Positions 33,136 to 44,588 of a stretch of DNA of 64,000 nucleotides are shown one piece after another (position 1 is the first letter of the stretch; every line of letters begins with the position of its first letter). The DNA is taken from positions 595,434 through 659,433 of the forward strand of contig BCIO01000004.1 in the NCBI GenBank assembly GCA_001599975.1. Direction: 5' to 3'. The stretch is from Cystobasidiopsis lactophilus. Lineage: Eukaryota > Basidiomycota > Agaricostilbomycetes > Agaricostilbales > Chionosphaeraceae. The notes below the pieces were generated by a model. It was given only the letters and a program-made list of their open reading frames with translations, did not search any database and was not told where the DNA came from. The translations under genes and the position numbers were made by a program.

Positions 33136-34341
33136 CTACTTATTCCAATTGGCATGCATTGCTTGGATCTTTGCGTCTGTGCCCTTGGGTATGCCCTCAC
33201 CAGGAATATACTCCTTCAACAAGTGCTTGAGAAGGGCGTCGCCTCTCTTGAAGGGGCGCGTGGGATGGACAAGTAACATGTCGTGGCCAACAAGGCGCGG
33301 GCCCACCTCCGCCCTTTGCACCATGAGCTTGAAGTGCTTCCGGAACTCCAAAGCCAGCTGCTGCTCCTGGGTAAGTCGCGTGTTAAAGTCCAAATACTCT
33401 GGCAGGGCCTGTTCAATCGGCAGCCACAACGACTTTGGAGCGAAGCTCACTGCGCTCTTCTTCCAGTCCGTTCAATGCAGAGATGATAGGTTGATGCATC
33501 GAAAAGGAGAGCCCCATGTTATACTTTGATGTATCACCACCATCATCATCATCGTATTTCCAAAGAGCGTAAAAGTTGCGGAGGTCTTCGACGGCTCGAG
33601 CCCGAGACGTCCTTTGGGTATCTCCGGTGACAAAGTGCTGGGCAAGCAAGTGGTAAGAGTCCATGAGCAAGATACTGCACGAAAGATGGGCGGCGCTGTG
33701 CTGGCCACCAGTCGAGCCGGGCTTGCGGACAGCCCAAAGAGCGGCCCGCCAATCAGCCGCCACCCAAAGTCGATGGACGACAAAGGTCGACGCTGCCTTA
33801 GGATGGTCATGAAAGTGCAAGAAGCCAACGATCCGGCAACTGTGGATAGCAGGCGAAGCTTGGGACAATGGGTGGCGCTCGTGCAGTAAGAGCACTATGA
33901 ACACGCCATCTTTCGTAACACCGCGGATAGCTGGCGGCCATTTCAGGTCGATTTCTTTGATAATCTGGATACCTATGATGAACAAGGGCGAGTTTGCAAA
34001 GCAGACTGTCCAGACCCACCTGCCCCTCAGGACCGAGTCTCTGCCAATGCCACCTGTCGTCGGTTGCATTGAGCTGCATGGCATCTTCAGGAGCGTGATC
34101 GTCGTCAAGAGAAGGCGTGAACGCGTCAGCTTCACGCGAGTTGCCATGATAGAGTCGAACTTCCAAGCGTATGGACGACAACTGCGGCGTCACCGTGCCA
34201 CCGAGCAACTTAAAACAGCCGTGGTCTAGAAGCCAGACCCAGTGGCTTTTGAGGCGGTCCTGCCAATGCGCGTCGCCAGATGCCTTGAATTGCCCTGGGT
34301 GAGGCATCGCCGTGAAGGTCTTGCTGTAACGACAACATCGA
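33136..34341 (-). CDS. hypothetical protein
   Basis: Not recognised. An exon beginning just after an acceptor near 34342 reads MPHPGQFKASGDAHWQDRLK and continues open to a donor near 34015 (WHWQRLGPEGQ|GTGGGT). The next exon, after a 46-base intron, runs to about 33430 (IKEIDLKWPPAIRGVTKDGV, HSCRIVGFLHFHDHPKAAST, VEDLRNFYALWKYDDDDGGD, ISALNGLEEERSEL). A last frame ends at the stop at 33136 (LPEYLDFNTRLTQEQQLALE, FKLMVQRAEVGPRLVGHDML, GDALLKHLLKEYIPGEG). The join between the last two is not resolved in phase. The composition is that of a soluble globular protein. Additional 5' exons towards 34600 are possible. Confidence 0.5.
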
Positions 34342-35509
34342 GGTCAGCTACATGCCGACTGTACAGGATAACTCGAAAATTTACATTGGATGCACGTTCT
34401 TCAGTAAAGGCCTGTCAAGCGAATGGTGGCAAAGGGGCAGGAGAGGATGCCACTGAAGGCTCATTGCACCGCCTCGTCCTCTCTTCCGGGGCTGAAAGAA
34501 TGCCTCGGTATCATTTCGCTCATTGAAGCCAGCATCCTGGAGCTCACAGAAAGCGTTCTTGCAGGCAAGCAACTCGGATTGAATCCAGCAGCACAAGAAA
34601 ATTTCAGAAGGCGGTGTCATCTCCGAGCCGTGTCAGGTTGCTTGAAAATGAACATCCTAAATCTCGACACCAAATCCATAGGTGCGATTATTGCCTTCAA
34701 GAGTTCTGAATGAGCGCTAAGCCGGAGACAGAATCTTGAAGGTGCGTGAGCTAAGCCATATTCAGGGAGACGAGCGCTTCCGAGGGTCGACAGGGGAGAG
34801 GGTTGCCTTAGATGAGGCCATGCTCGAATATGGCTGATCCGATCAATCGCAAAGCACTCCAGAAGGAAAGACGATTTGAAGATGCCGAGTGAGCAGCGCA
34901 CACCATCCTGGGGGTTGCCAATACTGAAGTTAATGCCGTGGCCTATGGATTCTCTCTAGGACCGCGGATTCTACAGGTCGCACTAGCACCAACAGCAAAC
35001 CTTCTTTTTCAATGACAATTCGTCCACGGGCGATTGTTGGAAACCAAGCGCAGGCATAGTTTTCGAGGAGACGGCAGGGACTACTAGACTTGGAGGCCTC
35101 TGTCGGCGCACTTCACACACTAGGCATTGATCAGCAGTCGATTTCACCCTTCAATGACCAGTCGGCAAAGCAGTATCGCTAAAAGCAAAGCGAAATCAGG
35201 CAGCAAGGTGGCGAACCGGAGAAGAGAGGTGGACCTGGCAGATGCCTCAAAAGCCGCAGGTTGATCTGCTCGTGGTCGAACAGGCATCAAGGCAGTCAAC
35301 TTTGAAAAGGGGGTGCAAAGCGTCTAGGAGGATATCGCAGGGCCAAAAATTACAACACAAGAGAAAGCAAGTCCATCCTCGGGTCACATCCTCCATCTCA
35401 CGCCGCCGCCAGCATAACGAGTACGCCATCAAAGAGTGTACATCATGCAGCTATTGATAGTGGCGGTGGCCGTGCTGCGAGTTCTCCAGGCTCTCGCTCA
35501 GCTTGCCGT
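34342..35509. other. intergenic, no gene recognised
   Basis: More than 1.1 kb with only short overlapping frames. A minus-strand frame near 34390-34620 (ACKNAFCELQDAGFNERNDT) could be a 5' exon of the gene at 33136-34341, but no clear donor joins them. Nothing else stands out. Confidence 0.4.
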
Positions 35510-36046
35510 TCAATGCAAAGCGAATGGGAAGCAACTCACCCGCCTCTGCTGTTGCTCGTCAATGACGATGGACCCGCTGATGATTCCCACCAAGACCCAA
35601 ATCGCAAAGCCGTAGAACAACGCGGCGCAGAAGCGGCCCCTCGAGCGCCGGTCCGCCCTCGCCAGCGCTTCAGGGGCGAACGGGTCGCCGATTGCTGGGT
35701 ACAAGTTGGCTCTGAAGGTTGGCCCGGCTGGTGCAGCTACGGCAGCAGCGGCGACGGGTGCATAGATCCCTTGGCGCTGCGAGGCTTGCGTCGACGGGCC
35801 AGGAGCAACGGCATCTGCGAACGAGGTCAGCCTTTGCTCAGAGAGCTGTGGCCAAGAGCACTCGCCTGGGAGGAGGGTGTAGGACGGCGGAGGGTCCACC
35901 TGATCCTTCGCTGGTTCTTCTGGTCCCTTTTTGCCAGCCGTCATTTGATGATGCGTTGGTTCAGGAGCAAAAGGCGTCGAGTTCGACAGCTTTTACACCT
36001 GGTCCACCGACTTGCGGGAGTTGCTTTGCTCAGTTTGTTGCCTTGA
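35510..36046 (-). CDS. small proline-rich single-span membrane protein
   Basis: The open frame contains APEPTHHQMTAGKKGPEEPA, a PPPSYTLLP stretch resembling PY-type tails, an alanine/proline-rich segment, and RSRGRFCAALFYGFAIWVLV with GIISGSIVI as one transmembrane helix, followed by DEQQQRR and a GTGAGT donor. The 51 bases after TLLP (GCGAGT...CGTTCGCAG) could be a GC-AG intron or coding, since they are in frame. The 3'-terminal exon after the donor is not resolved. A short 5' exon (MVKHNVVAYLG, about 36510-36540) may belong to it. The boundaries given are approximate and the family is not recognised. Confidence 0.45.
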
Positions 36047-36929
36047 TTCGTATGCTACTGGATCGCGGTGATGCTCTGCTTCCTCTGAGCGTGGCCAGAT
36101 CCACAAGACATGGTGGCGTAAATAGACGAATGCCGTGTCTGCAGGCCTTTGGAAGTGGCATTCAGCCGCAATGCTCCCTCGTTCTCCTGCGCTTTCTGCT
36201 TTCGGGAATTTGTGGACGTGTTCTGCTACGGACGCTTGACCAACAGCGACCGCCAAAAGGGTCTCTCGAGAAGAAATCAGACAAGCAAGTTCGAAGGTTC
36301 GCCTCTTACCTCGTAGATCTGTTGGGAAATAGGCCGTTTTACTGATGTGTACATACTCACACGCCAGGGCTTTCTGGTTGCAAGAGCGGGGCTTACAATG
36401 CGATTGGCTTGACCGGTGTCTATCGAGTGTGGCCTTCGGTCTCCGATGCCATGCGTCTCGCCCTCCCTTGTGCCGCCCACCCGACACACTGTCTTCCCCG
36501 ATCTTTTACCCAAGTACGCCACTACGTTATGCTTCACCATGGGACGAGGCAGGACGCGTTGTCCGACAAAGACCAGGCCTTGGGGGCTCTTTGGCGGCTC
36601 AAAGAGCTATAGCACGCGTCCGTGGACTCTCCCATACCGCGTAGTATCCCATAGCACGTTGCAATCAACGCTCGGAAGCATTTGCCACCAACCACTTGCC
36701 CGCACAAGAAATTTGGGGCCCACGCTGTCGCGCTGTCGTGCGCGCCATTCCTTCGCTCCTCTCCTCGACAAAGCGCCAGGTTTCCCATTCTATCCCAAGC
36801 CCTGGTGGCCCAAGAGAATGGAGATCGAGATGGACGGGCCCAGCAGCCCTCCGACGACGCCGGATGCCGTGAAAACGATGGACCCAATTCAAAGGGTGTC
36901 CTTGCAAGCTTTCCCTCTGCTCCGGCCCC
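36047..36929. other. intergenic upstream of FAN1
   Basis: About 880 bases between the small membrane protein and the FAN1 ATG. Long competing frames occur on both strands but none shows a domain. It may contain a 5' exon of the minus-strand gene near 36510-36540 and the FAN1 promoter. Confidence 0.4.
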
Positions 36930-39900
36930 ATGGCCCCATCTGATCAGACCTACAGCTATGTCGAGGCCTGGCAGGAGATGCAAGACACGGTGTGAGTGGA
37001 AGACCGACGCGCTCTCTCCCCTCGCAACTCTTTGTTGACTTTGCCGCATAAAACAGCTTGGCTCGCGAATCGTACCTCTTCACCGATGCTGAACTCAAGG
37101 CAATCGATCGATGGAGCTCCATGTCCTGTATGTCTGTGGTCGTTGAGCCTCTTAGGGCGCGAGGTTGATGGCGAAAGTTTAGATCCGGCGCGCTACCTCT
37201 CTGTCCGCCTGTTCATCCGCAAGAATGGCTACTTTCGCCTGGCCAACTTGGGCTACGAGCGAGATATCCCGGACATGGCGGCCGCCTGCAAGGAGCTCAC
37301 TTCTCATAGGCCTTTTCGCCATCGAGCCTCCACCCCGGACAACAAAGTCATCATTGTCATCGACGACTCGCCTATCCCAGGCCAACCCGCGACGTTTGCG
37401 TCGACATCTGCTGTCACGGTGGAAGAGGCTGATAAAAACGAAGAGCCTTCGCTGGGCCAGTTTGCCGAGGACGAGTCGGGCCTGGTCGAGCGCGCCGACG
37501 TGGACGAATTGGCGGGCATGGTGACGTTGGAGGAGCTCAAGACGTTGGCCAAAGACTTCAAGCTGTCGCCGGCCAAAGACAAGAAGGGGAAGGCGTTAGG
37601 CTGGACTAGGCCAACCCTCATCGCCGCCTTGAAAAAGTACACCGCGTCCCAATCCACCCTGTTCTCTGCCAAAGGCTTCTTCAAGTCTACGTCCTCCAAG
37701 CTATCCAAGAGTGCCAAGGCTAAAGGCAAAGGCAAAGCGACTCAGAGCAACCTTTTAGTTCAAAAGCGTTCGTCGACTTTGTGTCTCCGTTCCTCATCGA
37801 ACCTCCTCAACTGATCGCACTTGAGCAGTTCTGGGAATAATAGGAACCGCAATCAAACTCGACTCTTCGATGACTAAGCTCTTCCAGCGCCTCCATCTCA
37901 TCTTTCATCGCTGTGCTCCGGCCCTTAATTCCAACTCGATGACGGCCAACCTGCTGGCCCGCTTCGAGAAGCGCAACTACCCTTCCTACACCATCTCTCG
38001 CAATTTTTCCATCTTCCCAGATCGCGATCTGCTATTGCGCTACGAAGAAGCTTTAGGCATTGAGCGCGAGATGGAAGAGGCGCTGGATTTTTCCACCTTG
38101 CCCTCCCACGGGCCCCGACCGTCTTCTGACGATAAGGAGGACCTCAAAGAGTGGGAGTCGAAGCGCAAGGCTGGGCGCATGGTGCGCTGGCGAAAGGTCA
38201 AGGTCCTCTTCGAACAGGCCTGGCAGCTGTGGGAAAAGTGCATCGCGGAGGAAGATCGCAAGGTGTCGTCGGACAGCAAGAAAAAAGACGATCGTCTGGT
38301 CTATTACAAGAAGCGCTTCCATCCTGGGTGGCCTTTGACACGAGCCGTGCACAAGGGGTCCGCGGCGCTGGCGACGTTGAAAGAGTACGACCGCGAGGTG
38401 CAAGTCCTTCGTGCGCTTCTGGCGCAAGTGCACTTCCGAAGAGGCAGGAGAGGCCAATGGTGGGATCGGCTCGCTCTGGTCTACATGCAGCACGGCGTGT
38501 CGAAGCCCAAAGAGGAAGCATCGGTCATCGTGTTGGACGACTCGGACGACGAAGACCCGGACGATTCTTCGGCTGACGAAGTTGTCGAGCTGAAAGACAC
38601 GACCAAGTCGGGATGCAGAAAAGAAGCGTTGGACGTGTGCTGGAAAGGGCTGGAAGACCCGTGGACCCATCTAGGTGCGCTTTTTTAACGGCTCCCTTCT
38701 CTGCGAGAGTTCTCATGGTTCGTGCAGTGGAGCGTCATGCTCTGCAAAGGCGTGTGATCCGCCTTGAGAGCCTGCTCAAAGTGCCCAAGACCAAGCGCCA
38801 CATCTTTGCAGAACACCTCAACAAAGCTTCCGAAATCGACATCGAAGGCATACAGCTGAACGACAATATCACTGGAAAGCACTCCGTGTGGCGATCCACG
38901 GTCGACGACGAAGGCGAAGTGGGCGTGGAAGAACTCTGCTTGGAGCACTACCGCGAGGCTGGTTGGCAAGGGTCTGTCAAAATCTTTACATTCTTATACC
39001 TTCTCGTTTTCTGAAGGGGCCAATTAGGCATCACTCGGAGAACAGCGTGCTGACTACGCTGGTGCGTAGTGTCGTCTTTCCGTTAGGCGTCGAACCTAAC
39101 CTTCGCCGCCAGTTTGGTCTTCTCTTTTACGACATCATGTTCATGCCTGTTGAAGGGGCTTTTGAGACGGCCTACCAAAGCGAGCCCTTGGATTTAAGGA
39201 CCGACGCCTTCCGGATTGGTATGCACCCATTCACGCTGCCGAGCTCATCACTGACGAAAGGTCAGTTCGCGCCGATCTCATTGCCGCTCGGCTTCAAGCG
39301 ATCGAATCAGGCCAGGCTGGTACACTAATTGCGGCTGTTGACGAGCGAGAACGCCCAAAAGCTACCTGGTGCGCAGGCGTGCGGTGGACTTACTCCACTG
39401 ACGAGCTTCAAGACTTTGCGCGTGTACGTCGTTTTCGAATGGGTCGAGGGGTCTCACTGAGTGGACACACAGTGCATTGGTGGTCATGCTTTGAGCGTGA
39501 TTTGTCGGGTGTATGCAGAGGACTACGAGCACCGGACCGGTGGCGTACGCTGCCTCCTTCCATCTCCGCTAGAGAACCGTCTGATTTGCGACTCTCACCA
39601 CCCCAGGTCCCAGATCTTTTGTAAGTGATATCCAATCCCCACGGAGCAGAAAGCTCACGCTTCGTCCCAGCCTGTGGAAGCCCGCCAAGAACAAGTGCAA
39701 GTTTGTTGAAGTCAAAGGGCCTGGCGACCAACTGTCCAAAACGCAAAAGGTGCACATTCGTATTGCATGGACCGACTATAAACTCATCATTTCGATCTTG
39801 CAACCAGGTCTGGATTGACGTCCTGCTATCGGCCGGATTGCCGGTGGAGAAAGCCAACGTCCGCGCGTCGTCGGCTTCTCCCCGCAAGAAGCGGCCGTCG

Positions 39901-39945
39901 TCCACAGCCTCTACAGGGAAAAGAGCCAAACGAGAGCGGCTTTGA
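36930..39945 (+). CDS. FAN1: FAN1 structure-specific nuclease (VRR-NUC), interstrand-crosslink repair
   Basis: 5'-flap/exonuclease of crosslink repair, nuclear. The first exons, 36930-36991 and 37057-37127, give the conserved N-terminal pattern (YVEAWQEMQDTVLARESYLF). They are followed by YPARYLSVRLFIRKNGYFRL, a SAP-like segment (VTLEELKTLAKDFKLSP), LFQRLHLIFHRC, and the exons 37829-38674, 38728-38971 and 39028-39061 (GHHSENSVLTTL). Then come VEGAFETAYQSEPLDLRTDA and the VRR-NUC core (GGVPDLFLWKPAKNKCKFVE then VKGPGDQLSKTQKVWIDVL), which carries the PD...EVK metal site. Two SUMO-interacting-like motifs (KVIIVIDDSP and SVIVLDDSDDEDPDD) are inserted. Around 39218-39260 the exon frame does not connect to the conserved next segment (ITDERSVRADLIAARLQAIE) by any normal intron. 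Confidence 0.93.
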
Positions 39946-40249
39946 CTCGGCTGCGATATGCGACCGGCCGGGCCACCCCACACCGTCGTTGTATTGGGTC
40001 ACGCTCGCACCTTAAAGCCTTGTGCTCGCGCACGCCCACTACTGCACCTTAATCATCCCTATTCTGCCTCTTATAAGCAAACCAGGCTCGGGGCCTTGCT
40101 GGGTCGGTTTGGGCGCGTGGCAAAACGCCGATCATTGGGTGGTCACGTTTTTCAATCTCGCGCCTCATTCTCTAATCGCTCTTTGGTCAAACCACTGCTA
40201 CGACCGCCCCTTCTCTTCTTCGGAACCACACCCGCTGCTCTCTTTTGAT

Positions 40250-41382
40250 ATGCCTTCCTCTTTGACCGGCCTGCTGAATCCGGGATCCTGGTCGTCTTCG
40301 CCCGACCCGTCAGAGGTGGTGAGTGCTCGCGGCAATCTTTTGCGCGACCTCTCAAGGCAAAGCCCCTGCGCGCACAGTCCTTTGATTTTGACCAAGACAA
40401 TCACTCTGTAGCGTCAAGTCCGCCGTGAGTAGTGTTTTGCTCGTGCTAGACGCCTTGTCAGGATCGTTGGTGGCGCAGGTCGTCGGTATCGGCATCCGGT
40501 TCCGACAGCGTCGACCATCAAGATTTCCGCCTCCCCGGTGCCCTTCCTCGGCCGGCTTCAATGGTGACTGTGGACCTCGACTCTCTAGTTCTGGACGAGG
40601 ACCTACAGAACGTCGTGCGTTGTTTACTTTTTGCCGCCGCGCACAGTGTTCATTGCTTGATGAATCTTGGAATCAACAGCCAGTTTCATACGCAGTGCAG
40701 CAAATGAGGAAGCATGGGGCAGCACTGCTGCACGCCTCCACCCAATGCAGAGTCGAGCCGCCCATTCCGGGCACCTTTCCGAAATCCGTCCGCGTTCATG
40801 TCCCGGAGGACTGTGGCATCCTACCGACCCACTGTTTAGCAATCCGAGGGGAAGACCAGCCACAGCAGTGTCTCGTCCTTGCAACGCATGGGCTGTGGGT
40901 CGCGCTATTCTGTCGCCATTGCCATCCCCGAGCTCACAAGCCACTTGCGGAGCAACAGGCCCTATGCGGTGGCGAGCCCAGTGCTTTCTGCACTCTCGAG
41001 TCGGCAAATGACTACAGTGCAAAATCCCGATGGCTCCATCGACCTACCTCTCGTCCCGCTTTCTCTGCCCTGCGCCGAAGCATTCCCTCTTCTTCACGCT
41101 TGGACACTGTGTGCCTCCCCGTCTGCTCTCGCTCCACATCTGCTACCTCCTCTACCTCTGGCGCACAAATCTTCCCTTCCTAGCATCATGCAGCCCACCT
41201 TTGCCACTATGTCACGACAGCTCGCCCTTTTACCGCGAGGCGTTCTGGTGGCCCGCATCCAGCGAGTGCACGGCTTGTGGCAAAATGTGGTTGCGTTGTC
41301 CATTACCGACGAGGAGCTCTGGAGCTGCCTGGACTCGTGTTGGACGCTGCTCGTGGCCGCGCTGCGCGAGCAAGATTTGTAA
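40250..41382 (+). pseudogene. frame-disrupted gene, tentatively Clp1 (clampless1)-like
   Basis: Exons at 40250-40318 (MPSSLTGLLNPGSWSSSPDP), about 40345-40425 (QSFDFDQDNHSVASSPP) and from 40479 on are well formed and read VDLDSLVLDEDLQNVVRCLL then FAAAHSVHCLMNLGINSQF. After that the apparent homology moves between frames without usable splice sites: FIRSAANE, then RKHGAALLHASTQCRVEPPI, then back to the first frame at about 40870 for IAIPELTSHLRSNRPYAVAS and ALSSRQ up to the stop at 41382. That is about three frame changes, two of them within 30 bases near 40690. Such clustering suggests a decayed gene. The Clp1 name comes from memory of that basidiomycete family and is weak. Sequencing error is the alternative. 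Confidence 0.45.
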
Positions 41383-42264
41383 TGCTCTTGTGATTACATT
41401 TGCTCGGCGCATAGTGGTATCTCATAAGCATCTTGCTAGCATTTGCATAAGTAATCGGGCAGTCATCACTGTTCCTGTACATAGGCCGATGTAGGCCTTG
41501 ATAAGTGAAGAACTTCATAGCTCTTCATCTGCAATCTTGTCACACAGCTCAATGCCTCCCAATGTCATAAGAACTCCTCAAAATCGCAGTCGAGGTCTCC
41601 ACATACTCATCCCACGCGTGGGACGTCGAAAGCCTTGGCAGATGTTCGGGTGCTCTTCTGCTTTGGGCAGTCTCGTCAGGCTTGGTCTTGGCATTATGAA
41701 GCTGCAGGTCGTGCTGAGAAAACTGATAATTCTTCGTAGACCGAAGCAAGAGGCAGCCGGATTTGCGCACCGTCCAAGACCAGTCTCGTCCTGATACTTA
41801 CCATTGCCATGTAGCCCCTGATCCCCTGGCAAGCTGCTCTGGTGGATCTGCTTTACACTTGCTCAAATATGAGTCGAACACTGAGCCCTCAAACATGACT
41901 GTCGGTGCTGCTCAGAAGCTCGAGCTCTGAGTGCCCTGGGAAACAAGAAAGATCGGCAACCATGAACAGAATGTTGGGCTGGTCAGGACTTTCCAGGCAG
42001 GTTTGATTGTTTAAATTCACGCAGAGAGTAGAAAGAGGCAGCAGGAGCACACAGGAGAGAGGCAAACACGCAGCGGCTCAAAATAATCGACGCTCGAAAT
42101 GCACATTTTGGCAAGAGCAAGGGCAGCTTCCGAGTCAGCGGGCGCGCACAGTCAGAAGGAGTTGTTTTTGGAGCGGGCCCAGAGGCTTGAATACTTGAAT
42201 CCCATCGCAGGCAGGCGGAGGTCGACGACAAAGAAAATCATCTTGGAATGCGGCGACCACAGAG
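41383..42264. other. intergenic, no gene recognised
   Basis: About 880 bases. Minus-strand frames near 41550-41830 are open in two phases but show no domain. The right part precedes GTR1 and contains A/G-rich sequence. Nothing further is supported. Confidence 0.45.
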
Positions 42265-43516
42265 ATGGACAAAAAGCTCCTACTCATGGGCCGCTCTGGC
42301 TCTGGCAAATCGTCAATGAGAAGCATCATGTACGCTAGCGCTCTTGGAAAGGCAGGAAGACCCTCAGCTGAAGCGTTGCCGTGCAGATTTGCCAACAAAG
42401 TGGCTTCCGACACCCGCCAGCTTGGCGCAACCATCGACGTCGAAGCAACCAAGCTCAGGTTCCTGGGCAACCTCAAGCTTGATGTGTGGGATTGTGCAGG
42501 ACAAGAAAGTAGGCTTTGGCCTTCTAGCGGCAGAAGCAAAGAGCTCAAACCAAACAGGCTACTTTGACGACTTTCTGGCCAATCGGCAAGATAGCATGTT
42601 CCGCCACGTACACTCCTTGATCTACATCTTTGACATCGTGTCGCCCGCGTTCATGACGTCCGACGTCGAGTACTTTTCCCGCTGTTTGATGGCTCTTCGC
42701 AATGCCGCCAATCGTCAGCCGGCCGGCAGCCCGGAAGACGGGCCCTTTGTGCACATCCTCATTCACAAAATGGATCTCCTGGACTCGTTGCCGCCTCAAG
42801 AGAGGGAGCAAATTTGGCAGACGCGGAGCGAAGAGATCCGCCGCCGCTGCAACGAAGCGCAGTGGCCCGACATCAAAATCTTTGGCACTTCAATATGGAA
42901 CGAGTCGCTTTATCGAGCGTGGTCCGTCATCGTCACCACCTTCATCCCCAACGCGACGTCTCTCCGAAGCCAGCTGGACAGCTTTGCGTCGGCCTGCAAC
43001 GCCGATGAGGTCGTTCTTTTCGAAACCACGACGTTCTTGGTCGTCAGTCGCTCCACCAATGAGTCTGTTCAGACTCAAGGGCGATGGGAGAACGACCGGT
43101 TCGAAAAGATTTGCCAGTTCATCAAGGTTTTCCGCGGCAGCTGTTCGTTCGTTACCCTGCCTCCCTGTGGTTTTACGGGCCACGATAACTCACCGATTTG
43201 ATTAGAACTCAAATAAAAGTCCATTTCGAGTCTATGGAGATCAAGCAAAAGGAGTTTTCATGCACTCTGGGCCCACTCACTTCCAATGCATGTGAGCTGG
43301 CGTTCGAGCTCTGACCTCGCTGTTCCCAAGCTGAGCACTGTGCTCGAAAGACATCATGGTTGTTTCTACCAAACCAGCGATAGGTACGTCCAGCACTCAT
43401 GCGTTCATTGCCCTCAGGGACTGATAGCCGCCGCAGAGCCTGCCGGCCTGGCTCTTAGTGTCAAAATGGCTTCCAAACACTTTACTGCACTGCAATCTGG
43501 GTTTGGGACCAGCTAG
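42265..43516 (+). CDS. GTR1: Rag-family GTPase GTR1 (RagA/B)
   Basis: EGO-complex GTPase that signals amino-acid sufficiency to TORC1 at the vacuole. Exons 42265-42329, 42387-42508, 42558-43142, 43220-43291, 43336-43383 and 43437-43516 sum to 972 bases, or 323 residues, close to yeast Gtr1. The N-terminus MDKKLLLMGRSGSGKSSMRS holds the P-loop. Switch I is DTRQLGATIDVEATKLRFLG, and the G3 motif reads DVWDCAGQESYFDD. G4 is HKMD (VHILIHKMDLLDSL). The C-terminal roadblock-like domain follows (FEKICQFIKVF, HFESMEIKQKEFSCTLGPL, LALSVKMASKHFTALQSGF). It ends tail-to-tail with a minus-strand membrane-protein gene. Confidence 0.94.
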
Positions 43517-43757
43517 GGCGCGGGCACCTGCCTCCCATTGTAATCGTTGCAAGCACATGTACTCTATTCCAAAGGGACCCCCGGTTTTGCGATCAGATGA
43601 GCTGGCTGAAACCAACTGCTGTGGATACGGCCAGAGTCAAGACGCGAAAGAGGTGCAGCTTTTGCCATTTGACGAGAAGGTTTTCTCCCTCCGTCTTTTC
43701 GGCAGGCCCCAGGGAGTCTCCTTTGGTTTCAAGCTCGCTGAAGATTCGGGTTGTCAG

Positions 43758-44319
43758 CTAAACCTGCATTTGGGATGCAAGAGTAACGAACAGTAGTCTC
43801 TTGTTCGTCGCTCCCATCGCAATGACGGTGAAAATAATGTGGGCGATAGCGAAGCCAGATGCGGCCAGCAACGGGCGCTCAGCCACACCTCTGGGCAGGT
43901 AGGTCTTGCCTTGCACGACCGCGGCGGCAAGGAAGGTCGCGCTCGTCAGAACGCCGCCACCAGCAATGAAGGCAGCTCCCTACGTGCACCCATGTTGAGA
44001 TGGAGTCAAACAAGAAATGCAGTCTTTGCTGACCTTCCAGTACCCGCTTTTGAACAAATTCAGGCGCCTGTCGGTCTTCAGACCAGCCTCGTTGATCGAG
44101 GGAAAGAAGATCGTAATGTAAGCTGAATCAACGATGATCCGCGTAAGTTCTGTCCAGGCAAGGATCAGGAAGCCTCACAGGCAGCCATGCCCTGGGGATT
44201 GTCACGGCCGTTAGGACTCGGATTAAGGGGCCAGCTACCATCGCCAAAGACTCGCTCACAGTTGAGAAGCCAACGCCGGCTGTGCCCAAACCAGTCAAAA
44301 GGCGAGCGTTTGAGACCAT
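43758..44319 (-). CDS. small multi-span membrane protein
   Basis: The start ATG at 44319 gives MVSNARLLTGLGTAGVGFST, then LAMVAGPLIRVLTAVTIPRA. A later exon has IIVDSAYITIFFPSINEAGL and RRLNLFKSGYWK. The last exon reads FIAGGGVLTSATFLAAAVVQ, AASGFAIAHIIFTVIAMGAT and ends FVTLASQMQV at the stop 43758-43760. Three or four hydrophobic segments are evident in about 160 residues. The first intron, as read, would be unusually short (about 30 bases), so that junction is doubtful. I do not recognise the family. Its 3' end faces GTR1. Confidence 0.6.
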
Positions 44320-44588
44320 TTCGGAAGTTTTGCAAGTAGTTGGCGCAATGCAGGTGGCCGTGTGGATCCAAACAGTCGCAAACGACAGGGCGTCAGTTCT
44401 TGCCCGCGGCGCTCCGCCAAACTCCGCCCTCTCTCCAATCTGGGAGAGGTGTGCCTCTCACTTGCTCGACCAGCTTGGCCTTATTGCCAACAGCGACGCT
44501 GTTGGCTTAACTTTCGAGATCCTACGGACCTATCACATTGAGAAGGAGACCTGTCTGGCAGCAGGCTCCTCAACTTCTGCCCGCCATC

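Noticed and set aside
36416-36943. 175-codon plus-strand frame before FAN1 as a FAN1 N-terminal exon
   Set aside because: Its composition is Pro/Ser/Arg noise, overlapped by an equally long minus-strand frame. The FAN1 domain opens cleanly at the ATG at 36930.
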